Assembly (NCBI RefSeq): GCF_014764705.1
Contig: NZ_JACXXG010000019.1
Span: forward strand, 1-64,000
Length of the DNA: 64,000 nt
Origin: Stutzerimonas kunmingensis
Lineage (GTDB): Bacteria > Pseudomonadota > Gammaproteobacteria > Pseudomonadales > Pseudomonadaceae
Direction: 5' to 3'
In this document: positions 1-9,734 of the stretch, piece after piece
Layout: every line of letters begins with the position of its first letter
How positions within the stretch are numbered: the stretch's first letter is position 1
Program-made: the position numbers and the translations under genes
The notes under the pieces: model-generated
Told to the model about the DNA's origin: nothing
Seen by the model: the letters and a program-made list of their open reading frames with translations, nothing else
Database searches by the model: none

Positions 1-128
1 AGAAAGCGGCAAGATCAATAGGATGCACGGCGACAGCAGGGACAGGTGAAGGGTGTGTTTGGCGACTGCCAATTTACCTGCTTCCCTGACTGTCAACTCG
101 CTCTTCCCCCAGACTCCGCGAAGAACCA
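1..128. other. Left edge, no assignable gene
   Basis: A short open frame on the plus strand runs from the window edge to a TGA at 47-49 (about 15 residues) and could be the C-terminus of a gene lying mostly outside the window. It is too short to identify. The rest, up to the hairpin at 129, shows nothing I can name. Confidence 0.25.
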
Positions 129-161
129 ATAAAAAGCCCAGCTCGATGCCGGGCTTTTTAT
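129..161. terminator. Bidirectional intrinsic terminator
   Basis: An 11-bp stem (ATAAAAAGCCC at 129-139 and GGGCTTTTTAT at 151-161) around an 11-nt loop. T-runs arise on both strands, so it can end the minus-strand aer transcript (stop at 172) and any plus-strand transcript entering from the left. Confidence 0.85.
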
Positions 162-171
162 TGCCCGGCAA

Positions 172-1737
172 TCAGCGGTTGAAGCGTTCGACCAGTGCCC
201 GCAGCCCGTGCGCTGCGCATTCCAGGTCGCGACCGCGCTGCATGGTCAGGTCGGCCTTGCTGACATTGCTGTCAGTCGTGACGGCAATACGGGTGACCTG
301 ACGAGCAATGTCTTCGGCCACATGCGCCTGCTCCTCGGCAGCGGCAGCCATCTGCTGGCTCATCCCGGCAATACGCCCGACCGCATCGCGAATGCCCTGC
401 AACGCCTGCTGCGCCTCGACGACCTGGGCCAACCCCTGGGCCGCCTCCTTGTCACCCAGCTGTGCGATTGTCACGGCCTCATCCGCCTTGCTGGTGAGCG
501 ACTGGATGATGGCCTGGATCTGCTGCGTCGACTCCCGCGTCTTGCTCGCCAACGCACGCACCTCGTCGGCGACCACGGCAAAGCCCCTGCCCTGCTCGCC
601 AGCACGTGCGGCCTCGATGGCAGCATTCAGCGCCAGCAGGTTGGTCTGGTCGGCGATGCTCTGGATCATGCCGGCAGCGGATACGATCTGCTGGGTTTCG
701 ACAGCCAGCTCGTTGACCACGTTGCCGATGTTGGTGACGGTCGCCGCCAGCATTTCCATCGCCTCGCGGGAACTCGCTGCGACCCGATCACCGTCGTCTG
801 CCAGCGCGTTCGCCGTCCTCGCCTCCTCTGCCGTGTGCTGCACGTGCCCGGCGACCTCACTGATCGATGCGGTCATCTGCGTCACCGCGGTGGCCGTCAT
901 GTCCGTCTCGCCGCGCTGCTGGCGCAGCTCGTTTTCGGTCTGGCTGGCCAGCGAATAGGTTTCCGCCGATGCACCGGCGAGCTGCACGGCCAGATCGGAC
1001 AGACGCGTCAACGCCGTACGCAATCGCGCGTCTTCACTGACCAGGGCCATCTCCAGCCGCGCCGCATTGCCATGCCGCCGGGTGTAGGTCAGGGCGACCA
1101 CCGGATCGGCGAAGGCTTCGGGTACGCGCTGCAGGATGCTCAGCAACTGGCGTTCCGCAGCGAAGTGACAGCTGAGCCCGAGCACGAAGAACAGACCGAG
1201 CACGACGAGCGCTTCCACTGCCGGCGGCAGCCAGAAGATTCCACCGGCCGCCAGCACCGCGGCGCCCATCGGCATCGCCAGTGCACGCGCCCAACCCTGC
1301 GCGCGCCGGCTCAACGAAACCGCCGGCCGGCCGGTACGCAGACGCTCGTACAGCGCCGTCGCCTGGGCGACCTGCTCGGCTGTCGGCTTGACCCGCACCA
1401 ACTCGAAGCCGGTCAGCTTGCCATCGTCGAAAACAGGCGTGACGTAGGCGCTGACCCAGTAGGAATCGCCGTTCTTGCAGCGGTTCTTGACCACCCCCAT
1501 CCAGCTTTTGCCGGCCTTCAAGTAGCGCCACATCACCTCGAACACGGCCGGCGGCATGTCCGGGTGGCGGACCAGGTTGTGGTCGCTGCCGATCAGCTCG
1601 GCTCGTGAGTAGCCACTGATGGCGACGAATTCGTCGTTGCAATAAAGGATCTTGCCCTGGGTATCCGTTGCCGAAATCAGCCGCTGATGCGCCGGAAAGG
1701 TTCGTTCGGTGTTGCTTACCGGCCCGTTGTTTCTCAT
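172..1737 (-). CDS. aer: Aer-type PAS chemoreceptor (aerotaxis)
   Basis: A 521-residue energy/oxygen taxis transducer that signals to CheA/CheW. The N-terminal PAS domain (about residues 10-120) has the Aer-style NLVRHPDMP and [16 protein letters not shown] motifs of FAD-binding receptors. Two adjacent hydrophobic segments near residues 150-195 anchor it without a periplasmic domain. The C-terminal half is a methyl-accepting signalling domain with the conserved hairpin tip ([20 protein letters not shown]). I chose the ATG at 1737 because GGGAG lies 8 nt upstream and the protein then begins MRNNGPVS, as Pseudomonas Aer proteins do; the open frame continues 17 codons further. It stands alone, followed by a strong terminator. 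Confidence 0.93.
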   Translation of the reverse strand: MRNNGPVSNTERTFPAHQRLISATDTQGKILYCNDEFVAISGYSRAELIGSDHNLVRHPDMPPAVFEVMWRYLKAGKSWMGVVKNRCKNGDSYWVSAYVTPVFDDGKLTGFELVRVKPTAEQVAQATALYERLRTGRPAVSLSRRAQGWARALAMPMGAAVLAAGGIFWLPPAVEALVVLGLFFVLGLSCHFAAERQLLSILQRVPEAFADPVVALTYTRRHGNAARLEMALVSEDARLRTALTRLSDLAVQLAGASAETYSLASQTENELRQQRGETDMTATAVTQMTASISEVAGHVQHTAEEARTANALADDGDRVAASSREAMEMLAATVTNIGNVVNELAVETQQIVSAAGMIQSIADQTNLLALNAAIEAARAGEQGRGFAVVADEVRALASKTRESTQQIQAIIQSLTSKADEAVTIAQLGDKEAAQGLAQVVEAQQALQGIRDAVGRIAGMSQQMAAAAEEQAHVAEDIARQVTRIAVTTDSNVSKADLTMQRGRDLECAAHGLRALVERFNR

Positions 1738-1893
1738 CGCCTGAACTCCCTGCCAGCGACCTGCTGAAAAAAGCGACTCATCAGTCACGACGAATCAATC
1801 TGTTACAAGAGTCGGACAGCGCAAAGCGAACTTGAGCGGGGACGGTAAGTATTTGCCGAACGGCATGACCAGGTGGCGCCGCTCGTGAGCGGA

Positions 1894-2115
1894 CTAGCGA
1901 CCGGCGCTCTGTTCTTCGATGTACAGCGCTTCGACTTTCGCCCTGGCCCAGGGCGTCTTGCGCAGGAATTTCAGGCTGGACTTGATGCTCGGCTCATTGC
2001 TGAAACAGCGGACATCGACGCGCTCGGCAAGGCCGTCCCAGCCGAAGCGAGCATGCAGCTGGACCAGGATGGCCTCCAGCGTCACGCCATGAAGGGGGTC
2101 TTTTGCTTGAGTCAT
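1894..2115 (-). CDS. VF530 family (DUF2132) small DNA-binding protein
   Basis: A 73-residue protein beginning [14 protein letters not shown]. It matches the VF530/DUF2132 family in length and in the [14 protein letters not shown] and [10 protein letters not shown] motifs. Family members are small helical proteins annotated as DNA-binding from a structure; their cellular role is unknown to me. The start is the ATG at 2115, where family similarity begins; the upstream extension of the frame lies in the intergenic region and PfpI shadow. The Shine-Dalgarno sequence is weak. It lies between the PfpI-family gene and aer on the same strand, but a terminator at 2153-2188 separates it from the former. 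Confidence 0.85.
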   Translation of the reverse strand: MTQAKDPLHGVTLEAILVQLHARFGWDGLAERVDVRCFSNEPSIKSSLKFLRKTPWARAKVEALYIEEQSAGR

Positions 2116-2152
2116 GGGGCACTCACGAACACGAGGGCATAGCCTCACGGAT

Positions 2153-2188
2153 GAAAAAACCCGCCGCGCGGTATGCGGGGCGGGCTTG
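2153..2188 (-). terminator. Intrinsic terminator after the PfpI-family gene
   Basis: Read on the minus strand, a GC-rich hairpin (CCCGCC...GGCGGG) is followed directly by six T residues (the A-run at 2154-2159). It sits 17 bases after the PfpI-family stop codon. Confidence 0.85.
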
Positions 2189-2204
2189 GGTGACGGTCTG
2201 CATC

Positions 2205-2786
2205 TTACAGGCTGATGCGAGTTCCGAGCACCTCGAGGAATGCCGCCAGCCACGCCGGATGGGCGGGCCATGCCGGAGCGCTGACCAGGTTGCCATCGGT
2301 ATGCGCCTGATCCACGGCAATGTCCACGTACTCGCCACCGGCCAGCTTCACCTCGGGTGCACAGGCGGGATAGGCACTGCAGGCACGCCCCTTGAGCACG
2401 CCCGCGGCGGCCAGCAGCTGGGCGCCGTGACAAACGGCGGCGATTGGCTTCTTGGCCTCATCGAACGCACGCACCAGCGCCAGCACCTGCTCGTTCAGGC
2501 GCAGATATTCCGGCGCCCGGCCACCGGGAATGACCAGGGCATCGTAGTCTTCGGCCCGCACGTCGGCGAAGTCGAAGTTCAGCGCAAAGTTGTGCCCCGG
2601 CTTCTCGCTATAGGTCTGGTCGCCCTCGAAATCGTGAATCGCGGTGCGCACGCTGTCGCCGGCCTTCTTGTCCGGGCACACGGCATGCACGCGATGACCA
2701 ACCATCTGCAGGGCCTGGAAAGGCACCATGGTTTCGTAGTCTTCGGCGTAATCACCCACCAGCATCAAAATGTTCTTCGCCGCCAT
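2205..2786 (-). CDS. DJ-1/PfpI family protein
   Basis: A 193-residue single-domain protein of the DJ-1/PfpI superfamily (class I glutamine amidotransferase fold). The nucleophile elbow [10 protein letters not shown] carries the conserved cysteine, and an acidic residue follows the first strand ([12 protein letters not shown]). Members act as glyoxalases, deglycases, proteases or chaperones; sequence alone does not choose between them. The ATG at 2786 has AGAGGA 7 nt upstream; the long N-terminal extension of the frame is shadow of the upstream gene. It follows the phospholipase D-like gene by 52 bases on the same strand, so the two may be co-transcribed. Confidence 0.9.
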   Translation of the reverse strand: MAAKNILMLVGDYAEDYETMVPFQALQMVGHRVHAVCPDKKAGDSVRTAIHDFEGDQTYSEKPGHNFALNFDFADVRAEDYDALVIPGGRAPEYLRLNEQVLALVRAFDEAKKPIAAVCHGAQLLAAAGVLKGRACSAYPACAPEVKLAGGEYVDIAVDQAHTDGNLVSAPAWPAHPAWLAAFLEVLGTRISL

Positions 2787-2838
2787 TGGATCGTCCTCTT
2801 CGCGCGGGTTTGGAGCATTGCTCCGTGACGCGGCGGCT

Positions 2839-3996
2839 TCAGCCACCGCGGTTGAAGATGTTAACCAGCAGCCGGTCCATCCAGCCCCACATGCGCTGGT
2901 AGAGGCGCAGGTGCAGCGGTCTGGCGTACCAGCTTTTAATGTCGATTTCGATACTGTCCTGAAAATCGCGCTCGAAGCATGCCTGCACCTGGGCACTCAA
3001 CGCAGCGTCGATGGCCTCAAGATTGGCTTCCAGATTCCAGCGCAGGTTCCAGTGATCGAAGTTGCAAGAGCCGACGCTGACCCAGTCGTCCACCAGCACC
3101 ATTTTCAGGTGGGAAAAGTGTGGCTGATATTCATGGATTCGCACGCCGGCACGCAGCAGCCGTGGATAGAAACGCTGCCCGGCGTAGCGCACCGGCGGGT
3201 GATCGGTATTGCGACTGGTCAGCAGCAGGCGTACGTCCACCCCGCGACGCGCCGCCCGGATCAGTGCCCGGCGCACCTTGCCGGTAGGCAGGAAATACGG
3301 TGTCGCCAGCCAGATGCGCGTCTGCGCGCGCCGCAGGTTGCGCAACAGGCTGTGCAGTATGTCGCGGTGCTGACGCGCCGCCGCATAGGCGACGCGCCCT
3401 AGCCCCGAGCCACTGGGCAGCACTGGAATGCGCGGCGCACCGCTGGGCAGGGGCAGCTGCCAGATGCGCCGCTTCAGGCAATGCACCCACTGGGTGTCGA
3501 ACAGGTCCTGCCAGTCCTGCAGCAGCGGGCCGGTCATCTCGACCATCACCTCATGCCAATGCACGTCGGGCTGATCAGGACGCCAGAATTCGTCGGTGAC
3601 ACCGGTGCCGCCGACGTAACCGATGCAGCCGTCGACCAGCAGCAGCTTGCGGTGGTCACGATGCAGATTGCGCAGCCTCAGGCGGAGCGAAAGCGGGTTA
3701 TAGAGACGCAGCTCGACGCCGGCGGCGGTCATCCGGTCACGATTGGCCTGGCTCATCTTCAGGCAGCCGAAACCATCGAACAGGCAGCGCACCCGAACGC
3801 CGCGTGCCGCCGCACGCAGCAGCGGCTCCAGCAGGCGGTCGAGACAAGCGCCGTCCTCCACCAGATAGAGTTCGAGATCGACCCGGCGCTCGGCGCGCTC
3901 GATGGCGTCGAGCATGGGCGGAAAGAACCCCGGCCCGTCTATCAGGAGGCGGAACTGATTGTCGCTGCGCCAGGGGAACACCGCTCCAGCCAGCAT
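2839..3996 (-). CDS. Phospholipase D / cardiolipin synthase-like protein
   Basis: A protein of about 385 residues with two PLD-type HKD motifs: [12 protein letters not shown] in the N-terminal half and [12 protein letters not shown] in the C-terminal half, the latter followed by GSCNFDHWN. This two-domain arrangement is that of cardiolipin synthases of the ClsB type and of related phosphatidyltransferases. I see no clear transmembrane segment. The ATG at 3996 is favoured because homologues begin near AGAVFPWR; a TTG 21 codons upstream would be the only longer choice. Together with the acyl-CoA dehydrogenase-like gene and olsBA it forms a neighbourhood of membrane-lipid functions. ClsB rather than another PLD-family enzyme is an inference. 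Confidence 0.85.
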   Translation of the reverse strand: MLAGAVFPWRSDNQFRLLIDGPGFFPPMLDAIERAERRVDLELYLVEDGACLDRLLEPLLRAAARGVRVRCLFDGFGCLKMSQANRDRMTAAGVELRLYNPLSLRLRLRNLHRDHRKLLLVDGCIGYVGGTGVTDEFWRPDQPDVHWHEVMVEMTGPLLQDWQDLFDTQWVHCLKRRIWQLPLPSGAPRIPVLPSGSGLGRVAYAAARQHRDILHSLLRNLRRAQTRIWLATPYFLPTGKVRRALIRAARRGVDVRLLLTSRNTDHPPVRYAGQRFYPRLLRAGVRIHEYQPHFSHLKMVLVDDWVSVGSCNFDHWNLRWNLEANLEAIDAALSAQVQACFERDFQDSIEIDIKSWYARPLHLRLYQRMWGWMDRLLVNIFNRGG

Positions 3997-4294
3997 CACA
4001 GGGCGGCACCCCGCGTAAAGCCAGATGACGTCAGGCACAGCGACGAAGCGGATGAGCAACGAAATGACATGAAATCCCTTTTTCCGGACGGCATCCAGGG
4101 GCTGCGGCCTCGATACCGCCCCTCTGCACTGGCGGTGCTGAACGAGCAGTTGGCTAGCTTACCCGGGCGTTCGAGCAAGGCAAGGCAGCAGGTCAGACCG
4201 CCGCAGCGGAAGTGCCGCCGTGAAATACGATCCTCTATAGGCCCGACTCGCCTGGGCAGAGTTCCCAGCTGTTCGCCGGCGCGCGCCCTGCCTT
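3997..4294. other. Intergenic region without gene
   Basis: About 300 bases between two minus-strand genes. It must contain the promoter of the phospholipase D-like gene. I see no clear promoter hexamers, hairpin with T-run, or coding signal. Confidence 0.4.
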
Positions 4295-5197
4295 TCAACT
4301 GCCTACTGAAGATTCGAGCCCGAGCGCGGCAAGCGCCTGTTCCAGACGGCGCGCCTGGGCATCGCGCGCCAAGCCCAGCACTGCGCGATCACGCCGCCAC
4401 AATGCGCCCCGGGGCCCCTGCGAATCCGCCAACGCCCTATCCACCTCAGGTTGCAGCGCAGCGAACTGCTCGAGCAACGCGGCCAGCAGCAGATGAGTGG
4501 CAGGCTCATGGGCTGGCCGCCGCGCAACCTCTGCCGCAGCCGCAAGAACGCCGAGCAGACGCAGTGCCAGCGCGCGCGGCCACTGCTCAAGCAGCGCCAC
4601 ACCGTAGAGCCAGGCAGTCAGCGCCGCCAGCACATGTAGATCCTCGTGGCTGCGGAACGGCTTGACGTACTCGCTCCAGCCGTCACCAGGCAAGCGTTTC
4701 CCAGCAGCCTGCTCAAGGCTCAATCTGCCATGCGCGATATCCGGCACGATCGGCAGATCCGGCCCGGCCACCAGTGACACGCCGGCACCGGACGGCTCGA
4801 CGACGAACAGGCCGAGGCGCGGTGACTCACCGCCCCCCTCCTCCCGAGCCGAAACGAGCAGCCATTGCGCCGCGTCCCCCGCCGTCACGAAATCCTTGCT
4901 GCCAGTGAGCTGGCCGTTCTCGCAACGCGTCGCCATGTCGGCCGGCCGCAACTTGCGCCGCTCCGTCGTGCATAGCGCGCCAAGCCCGGGCGGCGCATCC
5001 GGCCAGAGCGCCCGCAGGGCTGCCTGGTATCCCGCGAGAAAGGCCAGCCCCGGCGTGGTCGCCAGCCGGCCGCCGTAGACCGCTTGGCTGAACGAGTCCG
5101 TACTCGGAGCACCGTTACACACGGCCCGATACCAGTCGCGCAGCCCGGAGGGCTCGGCAACTGGCTGTAGCGGACCGATCAATCGTTTCCAGGGCAT
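4295..5197 (-). CDS. Short acyl-CoA dehydrogenase-like protein
   Basis: A 300-residue protein related to the acyl-CoA dehydrogenase fold: a middle beta-domain-like section ([20 protein letters not shown], then [12 protein letters not shown]) followed by an alanine/leucine-rich helical C-terminus. Typical enzymes have about 380-390 residues; the N-terminal helical domain here is short and I cannot point to the catalytic glutamate, so activity is uncertain. The start at 5197 is chosen because GGAG lies 6 nt upstream; an ATG two codons earlier overlaps that sequence. It is transcribed divergently from olsB across about 190 bases. It could be a non-catalytic relative. Confidence 0.7.
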   Translation of the reverse strand: MPWKRLIGPLQPVAEPSGLRDWYRAVCNGAPSTDSFSQAVYGGRLATTPGLAFLAGYQAALRALWPDAPPGLGALCTTERRKLRPADMATRCENGQLTGSKDFVTAGDAAQWLLVSAREEGGGESPRLGLFVVEPSGAGVSLVAGPDLPIVPDIAHGRLSLEQAAGKRLPGDGWSEYVKPFRSHEDLHVLAALTAWLYGVALLEQWPRALALRLLGVLAAAAEVARRPAHEPATHLLLAALLEQFAALQPEVDRALADSQGPRGALWRRDRAVLGLARDAQARRLEQALAALGLESSVGS

Positions 5198-5390
5198 CTT
5201 CATCTCCAAAGGTTCTGCAATCACTGGCCACAGGCTCGCGCCGTCATCCAACCATCATCCGAACGTCACAGTGGCGACATGCGCCGCTCCTAGCCTGATC
5301 ACGCCAAACCCGTCGAGCCCAACGATAACAACCAGACGCTCGCGTTGCATCGCCAACCCGCCACTGCCCCGGCGGACAAGGAGACAGAGC

Positions 5391-6137
5391 ATGAATGCCA
5401 TCGTCGATCCACGCAGCACGCGTCAACTTCGAGCCGAACGCCTGGAAGGCGAACGGGCCCTCCGCGAAGCCCAGTCCTTGCGCTATCGGGTGTTCAGCAG
5501 TGAGTTCGACGCCCAACTCAATGGCGCCGAGCTCGGGCTGGACATGGATGACTTTGATATCCACTGCCGGCATATCGGCGTGCGCGATCTCGCGACCGGT
5601 GAGCTGGTCGCCACCACCCGCCTCCTCGACCACCTCACCGCCAAGCAGCTCGGGCGCTTCTACAGCGAAGGAGAGTTTGCCCTGCACGGCCTGGCGGACA
5701 TCAACGAACCGGTGCTGGAGATCGGCCGTACCTGCGTGGCGCCGGCCTATCGCAATGGTGCGACCATCGCAGTGCTTTGGAGCGAACTGGCCGAGGTACT
5801 CAACCAGGGTGGCTATCGCTACCTTATGGGGTGCGCGAGCATCCCGATGCGCGACGGTGGCATCCAGGCCCGAGCGATCATGCAACGACTGCGCGACAGC
5901 CACCTGAGCACTGAACTGCTGCACGCCGAGCCGCGAACACCACTTCCCGAACTGGAACTGCCGGACAACGTCACTGCCCAGCTCCCGCCGCTGCTCAAGG
6001 CCTATATGCGCCTCGGCGCGAAGATCTGTGGCGAACCCTGCTGGGACCCGGATTTCCAGGTTGCCGATATCTTCATCCTGCTCAAGCGCGAGGAGCTGTG
6101 CCCGCGCTACGCTCGCCACTTCAAGGCGGCGGTATAG
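5391..6137 (+). CDS. olsB: Ornithine-acyl-ACP N-acyltransferase OlsB
   Basis: A 248-residue GNAT-fold acyltransferase that makes lyso-ornithine lipid from ornithine and 3-hydroxyacyl-ACP at the inner membrane. Recognisable motifs are [38 protein letters not shown] and [13 protein letters not shown], which match the OlsB/hemolysin-like family. The start ATG has AAGGAG 7 nt upstream. Its TAG stop is followed directly by the ATG of olsA with no spacer, so the two are translationally coupled. In Pseudomonas aeruginosa the same pair (PA4350-PA4351) makes ornithine lipids under phosphate limitation; I did not find a convincing Pho box upstream here. Confidence 0.9.
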   Translation: MNAIVDPRSTRQLRAERLEGERALREAQSLRYRVFSSEFDAQLNGAELGLDMDDFDIHCRHIGVRDLATGELVATTRLLDHLTAKQLGRFYSEGEFALHGLADINEPVLEIGRTCVAPAYRNGATIAVLWSELAEVLNQGGYRYLMGCASIPMRDGGIQARAIMQRLRDSHLSTELLHAEPRTPLPELELPDNVTAQLPPLLKAYMRLGAKICGEPCWDPDFQVADIFILLKREELCPRYARHFKAAV

Positions 6138-6911
6138 ATGCCGCGGTTGCGCCTGTACTGGCGCCTGCTGCGGGTCGCCGCGGTGATCCTGCTGGGGTTG
6201 CTGTTGGCGACCGCGCTGGGTCTCGGCGACCGCCTCGCGCTACGCCTATCGCTGCAACTCAGACAACAGCTGACCCGCTGGTTCATGGTCCGCCTGGCCT
6301 CCGCGCTGCCCTATCGCGTACACATCATCGGTCAGCTACCAGCTCAGCCGATGCTGTGGGTCGCCAACCACGTGTCCTGGTGCGATATCCCGTTGCTGGG
6401 AATGCTGCGGCCGCTGTCGTTCCTGGCCAAGGCCGAGGTCGCACAATGGCCCGTGCTGGGCTGGCTGGCACGCCAGGCTGGCACGCTGTTCATCCGCCGC
6501 GGCGCCGGCGATGCCGCGCAGATCAACCAACAGCTGGCCAGCCACCTCATCCAGGGCCGCCACCTGCTGATTTTCCCTGAGGGCACCTCGACCGACGGCA
6601 GCAGCGTGCGCACCTTCCACCCCCGACTGTTAGCCTGTGCGATAGAGGCCGGCTGCGCTGTTCAACCCGTGGCGATCCGCTATACGCGCAACGACAAGCC
6701 CGATACCGTCGCCCCCTTCATTGGCGACGACGAACTGCCCGCGCACCTGCGCAGGCTGTTGGCCAGCGACGTGGCAGAAGTAGAAATCCAGCTGCTGGCG
6801 CCGATACCCGTTGCCTCACTCAGTCGCAGGGCTCTTGCCGAGCAAGCACAGCGGGCCATCGAACGGGCACTGTCTGGGGAGGCGCAGGAGCCCGCGCGCG
6901 AGGCCGCATAG
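6138..6911 (+). CDS. olsA: Lyso-ornithine lipid O-acyltransferase OlsA
   Basis: A 257-residue PlsC-type 1-acyl-glycerol-3-phosphate acyltransferase family protein. The catalytic HX4D block is in VANHVSWCDIPLLG and the glycerophosphate-binding block in LIFPEGTSTDG; an N-terminal hydrophobic segment (VAAVILLGLLLATALGLG) anchors it in the inner membrane. Its first codon abuts the olsB stop, and in this pairing the enzyme esterifies the hydroxyl of lyso-ornithine lipid. OlsA enzymes can also acylate lysophosphatidic acid. The gene ends 33 bases before the ACP phosphodiesterase gene, so a three-gene operon is likely. Confidence 0.9.
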   Translation: MPRLRLYWRLLRVAAVILLGLLLATALGLGDRLALRLSLQLRQQLTRWFMVRLASALPYRVHIIGQLPAQPMLWVANHVSWCDIPLLGMLRPLSFLAKAEVAQWPVLGWLARQAGTLFIRRGAGDAAQINQQLASHLIQGRHLLIFPEGTSTDGSSVRTFHPRLLACAIEAGCAVQPVAIRYTRNDKPDTVAPFIGDDELPAHLRRLLASDVAEVEIQLLAPIPVASLSRRALAEQAQRAIERALSGEAQEPAREAA

Positions 6912-6944
6912 CGACCTCCTGTCGAGGCGCGCTAAGCTTCGCCC

Positions 6945-7517
6945 ATGAACTATCTCGCTCATCTTCATCTTGGCGGCCCCGGCCCCGCGGACATGCTCGG
7001 CAGTCTTTACGGGGACTTCGTCAAAGGCCCACTCCAAGGTCGCTGGCCGGCGCAGATCGAAGCAGGCATCCGTCTGCATCGGCAGATCGATGCCTTCACC
7101 GACAGCCATCCGCTGGTGCTGCAGGCCAAAGCGCGCTTTCCCAGCGAGCGTCGCCGCTACGCCGGAATCCTGCTGGACCTGTTCTTCGATCATTGCCTGG
7201 CTGCGAACTGGGCGGACTACTCCGGCGAGCCGCTGGACCAGTTCACCCGGCGCGCCTACCGAGCGCTGGCCGATGAGCCCGCGCTGCCTGGCAAGCTCGC
7301 CGTGATCGCACCGCACATGGCGGCACACGACTGGCTCGGTAGTTACCGTGAATTCGAGGTACTGGGCAGGGTGCTGGCGAACATGGGCCGTCGCCTGAGC
7401 CGGCCGGATGGCCTGGCCGGCGGGCTGGAAGAGCTGGAGCAGCTGTACGACCCGCTGCTCGAGGACTTCCGCCACTTCTACCCGCAGCTGCAGCAGTTCG
7501 CCAAGGCAGCGATGTAG
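6945..7517 (+). CDS. acpH: Acyl carrier protein phosphodiesterase
   Basis: A 190-residue protein of the AcpH (DUF479) family, which removes 4'-phosphopantetheine from holo-ACP. It starts MNYLAHLHLGGP and carries the HD-like metal-binding pattern expected for the family: LGSLYGDFVKG, LHRQIDAFTDSHP and DLFFDHCLAANW. The upstream Shine-Dalgarno sequence is weak, but the start is fixed by family similarity. It follows olsA by 33 bases, as in P. aeruginosa (PA4353 region). Linking ACP turnover to acyl-ACP-consuming OlsB is an attractive but unproven reading of the context. Confidence 0.83.
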   Translation: MNYLAHLHLGGPGPADMLGSLYGDFVKGPLQGRWPAQIEAGIRLHRQIDAFTDSHPLVLQAKARFPSERRRYAGILLDLFFDHCLAANWADYSGEPLDQFTRRAYRALADEPALPGKLAVIAPHMAAHDWLGSYREFEVLGRVLANMGRRLSRPDGLAGGLEELEQLYDPLLEDFRHFYPQLQQFAKAAM

Positions 7518-7532
7518 CGCGAACGCCCCGTA

Positions 7533-8309
7533 CTACTGCGCATAGCCCGGGCTTTGCGCATCCAGCTTGCGCAACAGACCGGGCCATGCCAGCGCGCCGC
7601 CCATGCCCGAGCGAGTGCGGGTCACGCCCGCTGCCATGGCCTTCGCACCGGCTAGAATCTGCTCCGGAATGGCGATCAGCTCGCTGCCACCGGCCTGCGC
7701 CATGACCTGGATTTCACAAGCGCGCTGGAAGATGAACATCATCAGAAAGGTATCGGCGATGCTGCTACCGCAGGTCAGCAGACCGTGGTTGTGCAGCAGC
7801 ATGAAAGCGGTTTCGCCAAGATCGGCCTGCAGACGCGCTTTCTCGTCGTGATTCAGCGCCACACCCTCATAGCCGTGCGTCGAAAGGCTGGCCAGCACGA
7901 ACAGTGACTGCTGGCTGATCGGTAGCACGCCCTGACGCTGGGCCGAGACCGCCACCCCGGCGGCGGTATGTGTGTGCATGACGCAGGCGACGTCGTGGCG
8001 AACCTCATGCACGGCGCTGTGAATGGTGTACCCAGCGGGATTGATCTCGTACGGGCTGTCCGTCACTTTGTTGCCGGCCAGATCGACTTTCACCAGGCTG
8101 GACGCGGTGATTTCGTGAAACATCAGCCCGTATGGGTTGATCAGAAAGTGATCGGTTTCGGGAATCTTGGCCGAGATGTGCGTGAAGATCAGGTCATCCC
8201 AGCCATGCAGCGCGACCAGTCGGTAACAGGCCGCCAGATCGACCCGCGCCTGCCATTCGGCGGGGCTCACTTGGGTTTCTAAAGAAGGCAAAGCGTGCAG
8301 CGCAGTCAT
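7533..8309 (-). CDS. Class II aldolase/adducin family protein
   Basis: A protein of about 258 residues with the class II aldolase/adducin domain. The zinc site shows as HTHTAAGVA and LLHNHGLLTCG, and the substrate-loop region is TASSLVKVDLAGN. Members act on sugar phosphates (fuculose or ribulose type) or are of unknown substrate; nothing here identifies the substrate. I took the ATG at 8309 because AGAGG lies 8 nt upstream; a GTG three codons earlier is possible. It converges on the ACP phosphodiesterase gene with 15 bases between the stops. It may be monocistronic. Confidence 0.88.
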   Translation of the reverse strand: MTALHALPSLETQVSPAEWQARVDLAACYRLVALHGWDDLIFTHISAKIPETDHFLINPYGLMFHEITASSLVKVDLAGNKVTDSPYEINPAGYTIHSAVHEVRHDVACVMHTHTAAGVAVSAQRQGVLPISQQSLFVLASLSTHGYEGVALNHDEKARLQADLGETAFMLLHNHGLLTCGSSIADTFLMMFIFQRACEIQVMAQAGGSELIAIPEQILAGAKAMAAGVTRTRSGMGGALAWPGLLRKLDAQSPGYAQ

Positions 8310-8413
8310 CGAGGGCACCTCTTGTTATTGTCGTGAAGATGCCCTGGATTCTAGCCAGCCGCTACTGGCCCGGCAGTTGCTCTTGCAGCCAGGCCGCTGA
8401 CCCGGCGAGCCAC

Positions 8414-8866
8414 TCAGGCACGCAAGGCCGCCGCGAAGGTTTCCAGCCACGGTTCGGCGTCGCTTTCCGGCGTGACCGTCTCGCTGGCATCGAGGCGCAG
8501 CATCTCCACGACTTCCCGCACGCCCAGTTCGGCATAGAGCTCGCGAATCAGCTCGCCGCCAGCACAGAAGGTGTCGCCGTAGCTGGCATCGCCAAGGGCG
8601 ATGACGCCTCCGGGCAGGCCACTCCACGCGGGAAACTGATCACGGATTGTCGAGTACAACGGAATGAAGCTGTCCGGCAGCTCACCCATGCCGGTGGTCG
8701 AGGTCACGACCAGCAGCGCTTCGGGGGCGAAATCGAGAATCTGTGGCAGCTGGGCGCGGGGATCGTGCCAGGTTTCGAAACCGGCGGCTTTCAGCTGGTG
8801 TTCGGCGTGACGGGCGACATCTTCGGCGGTGCCGTAGACGCTCCCGGAAAGAATGGCGACTTTCAT
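8414..8866 (-). CDS. Flavodoxin-like protein (MioC type)
   Basis: A 150-residue short-chain flavodoxin. The FMN phosphate loop is SGSVYGTAEDVA near the N-terminus; the isoalloxazine-binding loops are STTGMGELPDSF and LGDASYGDTFCAGG. Such proteins carry electrons for reductases in the cytosol; MioC of E. coli is the nearest named type. GGAG stands 5 nt before the ATG at 8866, and the longer frame upstream is not coding. In P. aeruginosa the equivalent gene (PA3435) lies beside the same PilZ-like/folM block, so the neighbourhood is conserved. Confidence 0.88.
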   Translation of the reverse strand: MKVAILSGSVYGTAEDVARHAEHQLKAAGFETWHDPRAQLPQILDFAPEALLVVTSTTGMGELPDSFIPLYSTIRDQFPAWSGLPGGVIALGDASYGDTFCAGGELIRELYAELGVREVVEMLRLDASETVTPESDAEPWLETFAAALRA

Positions 8867-9099
8867 GTGCGCTCCGAGGCAATCAAAGCTGCGCATTATG
8901 CCGCAATCGCCAAGTCTGGTCGGCACACCCTGCTCAGGCGAAGCCGTCCATCCAGAACATGTGCAGCCTGCGGAACCACTGTCGAGCCCATTTGTCATAG
9001 GGCCGATTGCCCCACCGCGACCATACCGGTTGCAGGCGTGTAGCGGCCCCACCGCGCGACGCCAAACGTGGAGGGCACTGTCCCTCCGAGGGTATCCGC

Positions 9100-9726
9100 A
9101 TGGCGGAAGAGACGATTCTCAGCAAAGACGAACTGACCTTCATCCGCAAGTTGATGCAGCGCAACGGCAGCAGCAGCGCTGAGCGCACGACAGGCTTTCG
9201 GATCGACGGCGGCGCGCAATCCAACGAATTGCTGCTGCAGCTGGCCGCTCGCGCCAACCTGTCGCTGCAGGCGGAATTCGAGGATTTCCGCATGTCCTTC
9301 CCGCTGCAGCTCAGGGAAGACGAACTTCACAGCCTCGACCTGCAGCTGGCACCTCCGGTGATCTACGAGCGCGGGCCAACCACGCGTGCCTGGCGCCTGC
9401 ACCTGGACCAGCCGCTGCCTCTGCTGGAAAACGATGGTGGTGAAAGTTCGCTCAGCGTGCACGAGCTGTCTCCGCACGGCCTGCTGGTAGATGCCGGCGG
9501 ACACCGCAAGCCACCCAAGCACTTCCACCTGCGCCTGGCGCTGCCCGACGACGGCCCGCTGGAAATCGATGCCCATCGCGTTCGCGAGCTGACCGGCGGG
9601 CGGGCCGCCTACGAAGTCGAATTCACCCAGGAAAAGGACGCCGAGCGGATCCGCTCCTTCCTCTATCGCCAGCATCAGCGCCTGCACCCAGATTTGCAGC
9701 CAGAGCTGCCGGCCGATCTGGTGTAA
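9100..9726 (+). CDS. Conserved hypothetical protein, possible PilZ-like
   Basis: A 208-residue soluble protein that I recognise only as the conserved Pseudomonas gene preceding folM (PA3436-like). The central part (SLSVHELSPHGLLVD, about residues 120-135) looks like a PilZ-style beta-barrel segment of D/NxSxxG type, but an N-terminal RxxxR motif is not evident, so cyclic di-GMP binding is not claimed. The ATG at 9100 has GAGGG upstream; the frame extends 31 codons further without support. It is followed by a two-part hairpin and folM on the same strand. Confidence 0.7.
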   Translation: MAEETILSKDELTFIRKLMQRNGSSSAERTTGFRIDGGAQSNELLLQLAARANLSLQAEFEDFRMSFPLQLREDELHSLDLQLAPPVIYERGPTTRAWRLHLDQPLPLLENDGGESSLSVHELSPHGLLVDAGGHRKPPKHFHLRLALPDDGPLEIDAHRVRELTGGRAAYEVEFTQEKDAERIRSFLYRQHQRLHPDLQPELPADLV

Positions 9727-9734
9727 GCTGCCAC

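Noticed and set aside
208-1608. Long plus-strand open frame opposite aer
   Set aside because: It lies fully antisense to a well-supported chemoreceptor and its translation is rich in Arg, His and Leu with no domain, as expected of GC-rich shadow frames.
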